NCBI GenBank assembly: GCA_014376885.1
Contig: JACMQR010000141.1
Coordinates: forward strand, 1-10,355
Source of the DNA: Polaromonas sp.
Lineage (GTDB): Bacteria; Pseudomonadota; Gammaproteobacteria; Burkholderiales; Burkholderiaceae_C
Length of the DNA: 10,355 nucleotides
Reading direction: 5' to 3'
Below the pieces are notes generated by a model. It did no database searches, had not been told where the DNA came from, and saw only the letters and a list, made by a program, of their open reading frames with translations. The position numbers and the translations under genes are program-made. Shown here piece by piece: positions 1-5,983 of the stretch (within the stretch, counting starts at the first letter, position 1; each line of letters opens with the position of its first letter).

Positions 1-2
1 CT

Positions 3-959
3 GCAGACCTGCTGGTGGCGATTGCCTTTCCGCGCTATTTCGGCGACACCGTCATTCTGGCGCAGCGTGCCCGCGCGGCCGGGGTTCCGGTGCTGGCACT
101 GACCGACCGGGTGACGTCGCTGCTGGCGCCCCTGGGCAACGTCACCTTGTATGCCCACACCGACATCGAAGGCGTGGCCGGCGTATTCCATCATGAACAG
201 GTGCGCCCCGGCAACCCGGAATACGAGCGCGCCCGCCTGCTGATGACGCACGAGGCCAATGCCGCCATTGCCGGCGCCTTCGACGCCGGCGCCACCGAGG
301 TGCTGGTCAACGACTCGCACGGCGGCTTTCGCAACCTGCCGCCCGACGTGCTCGATGCGCGCGCCCAGGCGGTGATGGGCAAGCCGCGCTACCTGGGCAT
401 GATGGCCGGCGTGGACGGCGGCGTGGACGCGGTCTGCCTGGTCGGCTACCACTCGCGGGCGCAGTGCCGGGGCATCCTGGCGCACACCATCAACAGCCTG
501 GCCTTTGCCGGCGTGTATTTCAACGAGACTGAGCTGGGCGAAGCCGGCATCTACGGCGCGCTGGCCGGCGAGTTCGGCGTGCCAGTGGTGATGGCCAGCG
601 GCGACAATGTGTTCATCGGCGAGCATTGCCCGTTGTTCCCGCACGCCACCTTTGTGCAGACCAAGCAGGCCATCGGCCAGACCAGCGGCATCAGCCTGTC
701 ACCGGCCATGGCCTGCCGGGACATCCGCGCCGGCGTGGCCGCGGGGCTGGCGGCCCTCGGGCAGGCCCGGCCCTACCGGCTGCCCGGCCCCCTGGCGGTT
801 CGCATCCAGACGGCCGCGCCCGCCATGGCCGACCCGTTCTGCCAGTGGCCGGCATTGCAGCGGATGGGCGGCGCGCAGGTGGCGTTCGAAGCGCCCACGG
901 TGCAAAGCGCCGTGCGCATGGTCAACTGCCAGTCGGCCATGGCCGCGATGCTGCGCTGA
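3..959 (+). CDS. RpiR-type SIS domain fragment fused in frame to M55 D-aminopeptidase (5'-partial)
   Basis: The frame is open from the window edge, so the true start lies upstream. A GTG at 15 is only the first start-like codon in view; residues below count from it. Residues 1-44 read as the last part of a SIS sugar-phosphate-binding domain of RpiR-type regulators (preceded by ADLLV, then AIAFPRY, VLALTD, LLAPL). From about residue 44 the protein matches M55 zinc D-aminopeptidases (DppA), which cleave D-amino-acid-containing peptides. Seen: D50 and E52 in TDIEG, H102 in NDSH, H146 in GYHSRA, H157, and a conserved Glu near 176. The spacing D50/E52/H102/H146/H157 equals that of Bacillus subtilis DppA D8/E10/H60/H104/H115 with a constant offset of 42. 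The peptidase part is complete to its C-terminus. No ATG starts it in frame; a TTG at 147 lacks a ribosome-binding site. A real fusion, an in-frame deletion joining neighbours, or an assembly chimera are all possible. The M55 assignment is secure and the SIS assignment strong. Confidence 0.88.
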   Translation, partial: ADLLVAIAFPRYFGDTVILAQRARAAGVPVLALTDRVTSLLAPLGNVTLYAHTDIEGVAGVFHHEQVRPGNPEYERARLLMTHEANAAIAGAFDAGATEVLVNDSHGGFRNLPPDVLDARAQAVMGKPRYLGMMAGVDGGVDAVCLVGYHSRAQCRGILAHTINSLAFAGVYFNETELGEAGIYGALAGEFGVPVVMASGDNVFIGEHCPLFPHATFVQTKQAIGQTSGISLSPAMACRDIRAGVAAGLAALGQARPYRLPGPLAVRIQTAAPAMADPFCQWPALQRMGGAQVAFEAPTVQSAVRMVNCQSAMAAMLR

Positions 960-971
960 GCCTGAAAATCA

Positions 972-995
972 CCGGCCCGGCCCGGGCCGGGCCGG
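972..995. terminator. Perfect 24-bp GC palindrome downstream of the M55 peptidase gene
   Basis: CCGGCCCGGCCC is followed immediately by its exact reverse complement. It lies 12 nt after the peptidase stop codon and about 70 nt before radA. In RNA it would fold into a very stable stem in either orientation. No T-tract follows on either strand, so it is not a canonical intrinsic terminator. It may still stall polymerase or protect the 3' end. Its function is inferred from position only. Confidence 0.4.
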
Positions 996-1065
996 AAATG
1001 CCGACCGGCTTTCCCCCTTGCCCCCTGGGCGCGGTAGTCCGTGCCTGCGTCCCTACACTAGCGGC

Positions 1066-2445
1066 ATGGCCAAAGAGAAAACGATCTACACCTGCACCGA
1101 ATGCGGCGGCACCAGCCCCAAGTGGCTCGGCAAATGCCCGGCCTGCAATGCCTGGAACACGCTGATCGAGTCGGTCGCCGAAAACCCCGGCGCGCTGAAA
1201 AACCGCTACAGCACCCAGCACCAATCACTCGCCAAGGCGTGCGACGTCACCGCGCTGGCCGACATCGAGGCCAGCGACATGAGTCGTACGCCGACCGGCC
1301 ACGAGGAGCTCGACCGGGTGCTGGGCGGCGGCATTGTCGAGGGCGGCGTGGTGCTGATCGGCGGCGACCCGGGCATCGGCAAATCGACGCTGCTGCTGCA
1401 GGCGCTCGACTCGCTGCAGCGCGCCGGGCTCAACACCCTGTACGTGACTGGCGAGGAAAGCGGCGCGCAGGTGGCGCTCAGGGCGCGCCGGCTCGGGCTG
1501 GACGGCTCGCAGGTCAAGGTCATGGCCGAAATCCAGCTCGACAAGATCCTGGCGACGCTGGAGGCTACCCAGCCGGCGGTGGCCGTGATCGACTCGATCC
1601 AGACGGTGTATTCGGACCTGCTGACGTCGGCACCGGGCTCGGTGGCGCAGGTGCGAGAATGCGCCGCGCACCTGACGCGTGCGGCCAAGTCGAGCGGCGT
1701 GTGCATCGTGCTGGTCGGCCATGTGACGAAGGACGGCGCGTTGGCCGGCCCGCGCGTGCTCGAGCACATGGTCGACACGGTGCTGTATTTCGAGGGCGAC
1801 ACGCATTCGAGCTTCCGCCTGGTGCGCGCCATCAAGAACCGCTTCGGCGCGGTCAACGAGATCGGCGTGTTCGCCATGACCGAAAAGGGCCTGAAGGGCG
1901 TGACCAACCCGAGCGCCATGTTTTTGAGCCAGCACAGCGAGCCGGTGCCCGGCAGCTGCGTGATGGTGACGCTGGAGGGCACGCGGCCGCTTCTGGTCGA
2001 GATCCAGGCGCTGGTCGACGACGGCGGGCCGAACCCGCGCCGCCTGAGTGTCGGCCTGGACAAAGACCGGCTGGCGATGCTGCTGGCCGTGCTGCACCGC
2101 CACGCCGGCGTGGCCTGCATGGACCAGGACGTGTTTGTCAATGCGGTGGGCGGCGTGCGCATCAGCGAGCCGGCGGCCGACCTGGCGGTGATGCTGGCGA
2201 TTGCCTCGTCCTTGCGTGGCAAGGCGCTGCCCAAGGGCTTCCTGGCGTTTGGCGAGGTCGGCCTGGCCGGCGAGGTGCGGCCCGCGCCGCGCGGCCAGGA
2301 GCGACTCAAGGAAGCGGCCAAGCTGGGCTTCAGCGTGGCGGTGGTGCCCAAGGCGAATGCGCCGAAAAAACCCATCGAGGGCTTGACCATCCATGCAGTC
2401 GAGCGCATCGAGGAGGCGCTCGACCTGGTGCGCCGCCTGCAGTGA
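1066..2445 (+). CDS. radA: DNA repair protein RadA (Sms)
   Basis: RadA is a RecA-like, Lon-related ATPase that drives branch migration of recombination intermediates; it acts in the cytoplasm on DNA. The ATG at 1066 gives 459 residues, the normal family length, and starts with the family's typical MAKxKTxYxCxxCG. An N-terminal C4 zinc finger uses C10, C13, C24 and C27. Walker A GGDPGIGKST lies at 99-108 and Walker B VAVIDS at 172-177. The diagnostic KNRFG motif is at 257-261. A Lon-protease-like C-terminal domain, without proteolytic function in this family, spans roughly 290-459. The frame is open upstream to 607, but that stretch is a shadow of the peptidase gene. No clear Shine-Dalgarno precedes the ATG. 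The gene is intact and converges on the small membrane protein gene to its right. Confidence 0.97.
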   Translation: MAKEKTIYTCTECGGTSPKWLGKCPACNAWNTLIESVAENPGALKNRYSTQHQSLAKACDVTALADIEASDMSRTPTGHEELDRVLGGGIVEGGVVLIGGDPGIGKSTLLLQALDSLQRAGLNTLYVTGEESGAQVALRARRLGLDGSQVKVMAEIQLDKILATLEATQPAVAVIDSIQTVYSDLLTSAPGSVAQVRECAAHLTRAAKSSGVCIVLVGHVTKDGALAGPRVLEHMVDTVLYFEGDTHSSFRLVRAIKNRFGAVNEIGVFAMTEKGLKGVTNPSAMFLSQHSEPVPGSCVMVTLEGTRPLLVEIQALVDDGGPNPRRLSVGLDKDRLAMLLAVLHRHAGVACMDQDVFVNAVGGVRISEPAADLAVMLAIASSLRGKALPKGFLAFGEVGLAGEVRPAPRGQERLKEAAKLGFSVAVVPKANAPKKPIEGLTIHAVERIEEALDLVRRLQ

Positions 2446-2480
2446 AGCGGCCGCCCGCCTGGGGGCAGGAGGCCTGGCGC

Positions 2481-2541
2481 ATTGCTACTAAATAAATAGC
2501 TGCAGACGCTCGTCCTTCAAGCACGAGCGCTCTTAAAGGCC
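2481..2541. repeat. Comamonadaceae-type intergenic repeat with hairpin, between convergent genes
   Basis: This AT-richer block begins ATTGCTACTAAATAAATAGC and continues into an inverted repeat. CGCTCGT (2507-2513) pairs with ACGAGCG (2523-2529) around a 9-nt loop, and a shorter GCTA/TAGC pair sits in the left half. The layout (A/T-rich core, ATAGCTGC, hairpin, then AGGCC) matches a short repeat I recall from many intergenic spacers of Polaromonas, Rhodoferax and Acidovorax relatives. It sits exactly between convergent radA and the 81-residue membrane protein gene, so it may serve as a two-way terminator. A decayed partial copy lies at 8060-8089. The family-wide recurrence is from memory and not shown by this window. 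Confidence 0.55.
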
Positions 2542-2579
2542 TGGAAAAAGCGCCGGAACGCTGTCTGGCTTGCCTGCGC

Positions 2580-2825
2580 TCAGTTCCAGCGTGTGTACAA
2601 CCAGGCGCACAGCGCCGCCCCGACCGTCCAGAGCAGCCAGGTTTGCGGCACCGCATACGGGTAAAGCATCAAGGCCACGCCGGTCCAGGTCAGCGCGGCG
2701 GTCGAGGTCTTGCGGCCGCGCCGGTAGGCCACCAGGCCGACCAGGCCGAACACGACGGCGCCCAGGATATAGGCCGGGCTGGGCAAGACCAGCCCCAGCG
2801 ACTGAAGGGTTTTGAGTTCGTCCAT
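2580..2825 (-). CDS. Small conserved three-helix inner-membrane protein of unknown function
   Basis: The 81-residue protein starts at an ATG preceded on the minus strand by AGGA with 6-nt spacing, a good ribosome-binding site. Residues 1-18 form a short amphipathic stretch. Hydrophobic segments lie at about 19-34, 45-59 and 62-77. A basic loop RRGRK at 35-39 follows the first helix and probably faces the cytoplasm. The second and third helices are joined through YPYAVPQTW (55-63). I believe similar small proteins with a TWTGVALMLYPYAV-like centre occur in other proteobacteria, annotated only as hypothetical membrane proteins; no activity is known to me. The gene is convergent with radA and divergent from the 137-residue protein gene. 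The ribosome-binding site, clean membrane topology and intergenic position support a real gene. Confidence 0.82.
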   Translation of the reverse strand: MDELKTLQSLGLVLPSPAYILGAVVFGLVGLVAYRRGRKTSTAALTWTGVALMLYPYAVPQTWLLWTVGAALCAWLYTRWN

Positions 2826-2939
2826 GCGGCATCCTAAACCGGTTCCCCCCGGAGCCGGCGCGGCACGCCTGGCGCCCTGGCGGGCCGGCTACGCAGTCAC
2901 CACAGGCCGTCTGCCTGCGGGGCCTGCGAAAATCGCGCC

Positions 2940-3353
2940 ATGAACTTCCAGAAAATCTTTGTGCCCGTGGCCGGCATCGCGGCGGTAGCGCTGGCCTACC
3001 GCCAGTACGGCTGGCTGGGCGTGGCGGCCGTGGCCACCGGGCTGGTGATGTGGCTGCTGCTGCATTTCACCCGCATGATGGCCGTTCTCAAGCGGGCCGC
3101 CAACCGGCCGATCGGCTATGTCGGCAGCGCCGTCATGCTCAACGCCAAGCTCAAGCCCGGCGTGAGCCTGATGCATGTGATCGCCATGACACGCGCGCTC
3201 GGCCAGCCGCAGTCTGAAAAAGACGCGCAGCCCGAGGTGTTTCGCTGGACCGACGGCTCGCAGTCGCATGTCACCTGCACCTTTGTCGGCGGCAAGCTGG
3301 CGCAGCATGCGCTTTTCCGGCCGCTTGACGGCGCTGCGCCGCCTGCGCCGTAA
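2940..3353 (+). CDS. Conserved membrane-anchored protein of unknown function (137 aa)
   Basis: Two hydrophobic segments (about 6-20 and 24-43) at the N-terminus probably form a membrane hairpin. They are followed by TRMMAVLKRAANRP at 44-57 and a soluble domain of roughly 90 residues. That domain includes the distinctive segments IGYVGSAVMLNAKLKPG (about 58-74), LMHVIAMTRALG and EVFRWTDGSQSHVTC. I recall near-identical proteins in Comamonadaceae, sometimes labelled glycerate kinase; nothing in this sequence supports kinase activity, so I would not transfer that name. The ATG at 2940 follows a weak ribosome-binding region. The gene lies 60 bp before ilvE on the same strand and may be co-transcribed with it. 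The C-terminus is Ala/Pro-rich (GAAPPAP) and likely disordered. The gene is real; its function is unknown. Confidence 0.8.
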   Translation: MNFQKIFVPVAGIAAVALAYRQYGWLGVAAVATGLVMWLLLHFTRMMAVLKRAANRPIGYVGSAVMLNAKLKPGVSLMHVIAMTRALGQPQSEKDAQPEVFRWTDGSQSHVTCTFVGGKLAQHALFRPLDGAAPPAP

Positions 3354-3413
3354 AATCGCCAGCGGGCCAGACACCCTTGCGCAACTATTCACATAACTCA
3401 CAGGATCAGCATC

Positions 3414-4367
3414 ATGTCCCCAGCAGCCCCTTCCATGGACAACCGCGACGGCAAAATCTGGATGGACGGCCAGATGGTCGAGTGGCGCGACGCCAAGATC
3501 CATGTGTTGACCCATACCCTGCACTACGGCTGCGGCGCCTTCGAGGGCGTGCGTGCCTACCAGATGCCGGACGGCGGCACGGCGATTTTCCGGCTGGAGG
3601 AGCACACCGAGCGCTTGTTCAACAGCGCCAAGATTTTGCGCATGAAAATCCCGTTTACACCGCAAGAGGTGATGCAGGCCCAGCTCGCCGTGGTGCGCGA
3701 AAACGGCTTGGCCAGCGGCTATATCCGCCCGCTGACCTGGATCGGCTCGGAAAAGCTCGGCGTCAGTCCCAAGGGCAATTCGATTCACCTGATGGTTGCC
3801 GCCTGGACCTGGGGTGCCTACCTGGGTGAGGAAGGCTTGCGCCGCGGCATCCGCGTCAAGACCAGCAGCTTCACGCGCCACCATGTCAACATCACCATGA
3901 TCCATGCCAAGGCGGTGAGCAACTACACCAACTCGATTCTGGCCAACATGGAAGCCACCGACGAAGGCTATGACGAGGCGCTGCTGCTGGACCCGCAGGG
4001 CTTTGCCTCCGAAGGCGCCGGCGAAAATTTGTTCATCGTGCGCAAAGGCGTGGTTTACACGCCCGACTCGAGCGCCGGCGCGCTCAACGGCATCACCCGC
4101 AACACCATTTTTTCGATCTGCAAGGACCTGGGAATCGAGATCCGGGAAAAGCCCATCACCCGCGACGAGATCTATATTTCGGACGAAGCCTTCTTCTCGG
4201 GCACGGCGGCTGAAGTCACGCCGATCCGCGAGCTCGACCGCATCGAGATCGGCAACCGTGGCGATGGCGGCTCGCGCGGCCCGATCACCGAGAAAATCCA
4301 GGCGGCATTTTTCGACATCGTCCATGGCCGCAATGCCGCCTACGCCTCCTGGCTGACGCGGGTCTGA
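3414..4367 (+). CDS. ilvE: Branched-chain amino acid aminotransferase
   Basis: This PLP-dependent fold-type IV enzyme interconverts leucine, isoleucine and valine with their 2-oxo acids using glutamate/2-oxoglutarate; it is cytoplasmic. The protein has 317 residues against 309 in E. coli. The PLP lysine is K166 in HAKAVSNYTNS. The cofactor-contacting Glu is E200 in ASEGAGENLF, and the 34-residue spacing equals that of E. coli K159/E193. The N-terminal HYGCGAFEGVRAY (37-49) and the GTAAEVTPI stretch near the C-terminus are also characteristic. The ATG at 3414 is preceded by AGGA with 8-nt spacing; an alternative ATG at 3435 would drop seven poorly conserved residues. It is followed after 4 nt by the zinc-finger gene, implying one transcript. 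The gene is intact. Confidence 0.96.
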   Translation: MSPAAPSMDNRDGKIWMDGQMVEWRDAKIHVLTHTLHYGCGAFEGVRAYQMPDGGTAIFRLEEHTERLFNSAKILRMKIPFTPQEVMQAQLAVVRENGLASGYIRPLTWIGSEKLGVSPKGNSIHLMVAAWTWGAYLGEEGLRRGIRVKTSSFTRHHVNITMIHAKAVSNYTNSILANMEATDEGYDEALLLDPQGFASEGAGENLFIVRKGVVYTPDSSAGALNGITRNTIFSICKDLGIEIREKPITRDEIYISDEAFFSGTAAEVTPIRELDRIEIGNRGDGGSRGPITEKIQAAFFDIVHGRNAAYASWLTRV

Positions 4368-4371
4368 ACGC

Positions 4372-4581
4372 ATGAGCAAGTCATCGACCATCGAACTGCT
4401 CGCCAGCGATCTCAATGCCCAGGGCGGCGTGTTCTGCCCCAGCCCCCGGGCCGACATGAAGCTCTGGAACAGCCACCCCAAGGTGTACCTTGACGTGGCG
4501 CGCACCGGCCAGGCCAAATGCTCGTACTGCGGCACGCTGTACCAGCTCAAGGCCGGCGAGCATTTCGGCGGTGGGCATTGA
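4372..4581 (+). CDS. zf-CHCC zinc-finger domain protein
   Basis: The 69-residue protein is essentially one zf-CHCC domain. Its zinc ligands are C22 (GGVFCPSP), H35 (WNSHPKVYLD), C50 and C53 (CSYCGTLYQL). The same fold forms the C-terminus of mitochondrial complex I subunit NDUFS6, while bacterial members are free-standing small proteins of unclear role. The ATG lies only 4 nt after the ilvE stop and has no Shine-Dalgarno of its own, so translation is probably coupled to ilvE. I recall this small gene recurring between ilvE and waaF in betaproteobacteria. The family call is confident; biological function, including any link to respiratory complex I, is unproven. Confidence 0.92.
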   Translation: MSKSSTIELLASDLNAQGGVFCPSPRADMKLWNSHPKVYLDVARTGQAKCSYCGTLYQLKAGEHFGGGH

Positions 4582-4665
4582 GCCCCCACGGTCGCCCACT
4601 GCGTGCGGCTCCCTGCCCACCGAGGAGGCTGCTGCGCCTGCGGCCCGGCAAAGCCGGTTCCGCTG
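4582..4665. repeat. Degenerate Comamonadaceae intergenic repeat between the zinc-finger gene and waaF
   Basis: Immediately after the zinc-finger stop codon the sequence runs CCCCCACGGTCGCCCACTGC, then CTGCCCACCGAGGAGGCTGC, then a CGGCCCGGCAAAGCCGG segment. The last part forms a short hairpin (CCGGC 4645-4649, GCCGG 4653-4657, AAA loop). I recall this string from spacers across Comamonadaceae, where the middle usually reads CCCCCCGAGGGGG and forms a stronger stem; here that stem is broken by substitutions. It separates the zinc-finger gene from waaF inside an otherwise co-directional group. The repeat identity rests on memory of the family. Confidence 0.5.
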
Positions 4666-4721
4666 CCCTGGCTGGTGAAAAGACTCCTCACGCTCTGTCG
4701 TGACGCGGCGCTAGACCCTAA

Positions 4722-5726
4722 GTGACCAATTCCCTCATCATCGCGCCGCAGTGGATTGGCGACGCGGTCATGACCGAGCCGCTGCTGCGCCGCCTGCAGG
4801 CGCGCGGCGAGCGCCTGACAGTGGGCGCCTTGCCGTGGGTCGCGCCGGTGTACCGCGCCATGGCGCAGGTGGCCGAGGTCATCGAGTTCCCGTTTGCCCA
4901 TGGCGGCCTGCAGTTCACGGCGCGCCGCGCCATGGCCCGGCGCATCCAGGGCCAGTTCAGCAAAGCCTATGTGCTGCCCAATTCGCTCAAAAGCGCGCTG
5001 CTGCCGTTCCTGGCCGGTATTCCCGAGCGTATCGGCTACCTGGGCGAGGCGCGCGTCGGCCTTCTGACACACCGGCTGAAAAACCTGAAAGCCCGGCCGC
5101 CGATGGTGACGTTTTACTCTGCCCTGAGCGGTGCGGACGCTTTCGAGGCCGACCGGCCGCAGCTGCGCGTCGATGCGGCCGGCATCGCGGCCACGCTCGG
5201 CGAATTCGGCTTGCCGCCGGGCGGCTATACGGTGTTTGCGCCCGGGGCGGAGTTCGGTCCGGCCAAGCGCTGGCCGGCAGGCCATTTCGCCGAACTGGCC
5301 CGCCGGCTGGACCGGCCGGTGGTGCTGCTTGGTTCGGGCAAGGAAGCGGCCTTGTGCGACGAGATTGCCCAGCCGGCCAACGCGGCGCATACCGGCAAAT
5401 GCCTGAGCCTGGCAGGCAAAACCTCGCTGGCGCAAGCGCTGGCCCTGATTGCCGGCAGCCACAGCACAGTCAGCAACGACTCCGGCCTGATGCATGTGGC
5501 GGCCGCGCTCGGCGTGGCGCAGGTGGCGATTTTTGGCTCGTCCAGCCCGCTGCACACGCCGCCGCTCAATGACCGGGCCCGCGTGCTCTGGCTCAAAGCC
5601 GACCCGGCCTACCAGCCGCCGCTGGACTGCGCGCCGTGCTTTGCGCGGGCGTGTCCGCTGGGCCATACCCGCTGCCTGAACCACATCGGGCCCGAGCGGG
5701 TGCTGGCGGCGCTGGAGGGTCGCTGA
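4722..5726 (+). CDS. waaF: Lipopolysaccharide heptosyltransferase II
   Basis: WaaF transfers the second L-glycero-D-manno-heptose from ADP-heptose onto the LPS inner core at the cytoplasmic face of the inner membrane. It is a GT-B fold, family GT9 glycosyltransferase. The 334-residue protein shows the family's N-terminal IIAPQWIGDAVM, AYVLPNSLKSALLPF (about 82-96), PGAEFGPAKRWP (174-185) and NDSGLMHVAAALG (252-264). The last two line the ADP-heptose site. A Cys cluster (C303, C306, C311, C318; CPLGH between the last two) is a common feature in betaproteobacterial members as I recall them. The GTG at 4722 is chosen because it places IIAPQWIGD at the usual distance from the N-terminus. No Shine-Dalgarno is visible and the next in-frame ATG (4770) would remove that motif. 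The gene is intact. Confidence 0.95.
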   Translation: MTNSLIIAPQWIGDAVMTEPLLRRLQARGERLTVGALPWVAPVYRAMAQVAEVIEFPFAHGGLQFTARRAMARRIQGQFSKAYVLPNSLKSALLPFLAGIPERIGYLGEARVGLLTHRLKNLKARPPMVTFYSALSGADAFEADRPQLRVDAAGIAATLGEFGLPPGGYTVFAPGAEFGPAKRWPAGHFAELARRLDRPVVLLGSGKEAALCDEIAQPANAAHTGKCLSLAGKTSLAQALALIAGSHSTVSNDSGLMHVAAALGVAQVAIFGSSSPLHTPPLNDRARVLWLKADPAYQPPLDCAPCFARACPLGHTRCLNHIGPERVLAALEGR

Positions 5727-5983
5727 GCGGCCAGGCGCGCCCGCAAGGGCGAGCGAAAAAAAAGGCCATCTTGCGATGGCCTTGTAAAGTCCTCTCAGAA
5801 AAATCGTTCCGGCAACCCTGAGTTTTTATGGCGGGTCGGGGTTGCGCCGGGTCGTGTTGTTAACTTTTCTGGTTTCCAGTGTTGTGACAGCAACATCGCT
5901 ACTGTGCTTCAGCTTGAGCGGCCTGAACATCCCCAAAAAAGGGGATTGTGAAGTTTTTTACTTGAAACTGCTCGTTTCGTGAA
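5727..5983. other. Structured non-coding gap between waaF and the histidine kinase gene
   Basis: These 257 bp lie between convergent genes and are visibly less GC-rich than their surroundings. No credible ORF is present: the only ATG-started reading frame I found on the plus strand (5828) stops after eleven codons. The gap holds a terminator-like hairpin (5756-5783) and a second stem with GCAACCC (5812-5818) pairing to GGGTTGC (5839-5845). A third hairpin, ATCCCC-A6-GGGGAT, lies at 5929-5946. Read leftward, it forms a roughly 200-nt 3' untranslated region of the two-component operon. Confidence 0.6.
5756..5783 (-). terminator. Intrinsic terminator oriented for leftward transcription
   Basis: AAGGCCATC (5762-5770) and GATGGCCTT (5775-5783) form a 9-bp perfect stem around a 4-nt TTGC loop. 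On the minus strand the stem is followed by an unbroken run of eight T (5763-5756), the classic Rho-independent layout. It is therefore placed to end transcripts of the response regulator/histidine kinase operon, about 200 nt beyond the kinase stop. For rightward waaF transcripts the same stem is followed only by TTGTAAAG, so termination in that direction would be weak unless the A-tract helps. Confidence 0.8.

Noticed and set aside
1..6. PstI recognition sequence CTGCAG at the very first bases, hinting at a cloning junction
   Set aside because: It is a common 6-mer in GC-rich DNA, it recurs in the window, and a window edge is not evidence of a ligation. It does not explain the fusion junction near 145.
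147..149. TTG as an independent start for the M55 peptidase
   Set aside because: No Shine-Dalgarno precedes it and the upstream SIS frame has no stop, so an independent start would still leave the regulator unterminated. Kept only as an alternative.
1206..2408. Two overlapping minus-strand open frames of about 390-400 codons opposite radA
   Set aside because: Radiating shadows of a GC-rich coding region; no motifs, and radA itself is unmistakable.
2889..5684. Very long (931-codon) open frame on the minus strand across ilvE, the zinc-finger gene and waaF
   Set aside because: It lies antisense to three clear genes. Its translation is Arg/Gly/His/Ala-rich with no recognisable domain, and it is explained by the strong G/C third-position bias that removes stops from the opposite strand.
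5828..5863. Short plus-strand ORF in the waaF-kinase gap
   Set aside because: Eleven codons, no ribosome-binding site, no recognisable sequence.
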